Assembly (NCBI GenBank): GCA_052386745.1 | Contig: JBQTJW010000003.1 | Coordinates: 1 to 64,000, forward strand | Direction: 5' to 3' | Source of the DNA: Panacagrimonas sp052386745 | Lineage (GTDB): Bacteria; Pseudomonadota; Gammaproteobacteria; Nevskiales; Nevskiaceae | DNA: 64,000 bases | Shown here: positions 62,812-64,000 of the stretch, one piece after another | How the letters are laid out: every line of letters begins with the position of its first letter | How positions within the stretch are numbered: position 1 is the stretch's first letter | Translations under genes and position numbers: made by a program | The notes under the pieces: model-generated | Told to the model about the DNA's origin: nothing | Database searches by the model: none | What the model saw: only the letters and a program-made list of their open reading frames with translations

Positions 62812-63090
62812 ATGACCCATCTGAACTCCAACGCGCAGCGGTTCCCGCGGTCCGCCATCTTCTGCGTCGCGGTATCCGCCCTGTTGCCGATGGCGGCCAG
62901 CGCGGGCGGTAACGGCGGCAGGGTCACGACGACTCCGCCCGTCGTAACGCAGGACCTCGACCGGCTCCAGCGGAAGCTGTCGATCCTGGAAAATCGTGTC
63001 GCCGAACTCGAGAGCCAAGCTGTGAAACGAGTCGCAGCATCCAGCAATACATCCATGATCGAAAAAGAGGAAGGATCTCGCCACGAGTAG
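62812..63090 (+). CDS. small secreted coiled-coil protein
   Basis: This 92-residue protein has a signal peptide (RFPRSAIFCVAVSALLPMAA, cleavage near SAG). A short Gly/Thr/Pro segment follows, then one heptad-like amphipathic helix (VVTQDLDRLQRKLSILENRV, AELESQAVKRV). The tail is polar. It is too short for an enzyme and resembles small envelope coiled-coil proteins. AGGAGC lies about 8 bp before the ATG, supporting this start. Because of its CRP-type site and position beside a two-component pair, it may be a target or ligand for the sensor; no family is recognised. Confidence 0.6.
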   Translation: MTHLNSNAQRFPRSAIFCVAVSALLPMAASAGGNGGRVTTTPPVVTQDLDRLQRKLSILENRVAELESQAVKRVAASSNTSMIEKEEGSRHE

Positions 63091-63193
63091 CAGCCAATAG
63101 TCACCAATAGAGACTGAGATCGCCACCGGCACTGGCCCCGCGGCCCCCCAGCGGGCACCGCGGGATCAGTGTTGGCGGTTCAGGCTGGCCCGA

Positions 63194-63222
63194 TTGCCGC
63201 CGGGAATGCGCCCCGGCGGCAA
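63194..63222. other. GC-rich hairpin between the small protein and the ABC-F gene
   Basis: An 11-bp near-perfect stem TTGCCGCCGGG/CCCGGCGGCAA with loop AATGCGC lies between convergent genes. There is no T-run on either strand, so it is at most a weak terminator or a REP-like unit. Confidence 0.5.
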
Positions 63223-63287
63223 CAGTTGGAAGCGGGACCCGGTTCTTTCGCCACCGTTCCTTACGCTTCAAAAACCTCAACGCAAGG

Positions 63288-64000
<713 letters not shown>

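Overview
The window is about 64 kb of dense, GC-rich, gammaproteobacterial-type chromosome. The gene set points to the Xanthomonadales or a close relative: a split PntA1/PntA2/PntB transhydrogenase, a giant 1582-residue NAD-glutamate dehydrogenase, an AmgK/MurU recycling pair, LptE and LpxH, a perfect CRP/Clp-type operator, and dispersed repeats of the GGGATT and CCCGC kinds between genes. The lineage is inferred from gene content and style. No rRNA is present. TAG is used as an ordinary stop codon by several genes, which matters for reading the broken mscL.

Layout. 1-2.8 kb: the start of a TauE/SafE permease, an MgtE-type Mg transporter whose last codons are duplicated just downstream, a GST, and an mscL interrupted by an amber codon. 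2.9-5.9 kb: pntA1-pntA2-pntB, with a different palindromic repeat in each internal gap. 6.2-11.7 kb: a membrane acyltransferase, a MoxR ATPase without its usual VWA partner, leuS and lptE. 11.5-16 kb: an orphan GlcF-like Fe-S protein (its 3' end overlaps lptE antisense), a DUF481 outer-membrane protein, a 2Fe-2S ferredoxin coupled to peptide deformylase, mltF and tRNA-Ser. 16.5-24.5 kb: the giant GDH, then modE facing modABC, with a ModE-type operator before modA. 24.7-27.1 kb: a DUF442 phosphatase-like gene, a CsoR-superfamily regulator, tRNA-Asn with a serine-recombinase remnant running into it, tRNA-Glu and tRNA-Ala.

27.1-41.1 kb is the most distinctive block. Nine leftward genes are packed together: porin, small phosphate-binding-like periplasmic protein, czcI-like, czcC, czcB, czcA, fatty acid desaturase, and FecCD-type permease and ATPase. 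Most junctions overlap or nearly touch. A sensor kinase and NtrC-type regulator diverge from the porin end. This looks like a metal or envelope stress locus joining efflux, membrane lipid remodelling and iron/heme (or other metal chelate) import.

41-64 kb: folD; an outer-membrane barrel and an undecaprenyl-phosphate sugar transferase of exopolysaccharide type; an amgK-murU-osmC-uup operon; a rightward housekeeping run dusA-ppiA-lpxH-gshB-yqgE-ruvX-lipoprotein, in which YqgE carries an EF-Ts-like UBA domain at its N-terminus; a TylF-like methyltransferase; an AraC regulator, metal-dependent hydrolase and SDR with a convergent MarR gene; a hybrid kinase overlapping a LuxR-type response regulator; a small secreted coiled-coil protein; and the 3' part of a second ABC-F ATPase.

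There is no CRISPR array, complete insertion sequence or prophage. The clearest candidates for something new are the nine-gene czc/desaturase/FecCD block, the UBA-YqgE fusion, the CRP-site-linked small secreted protein beside the two-component pair, and the amber-broken mscL.
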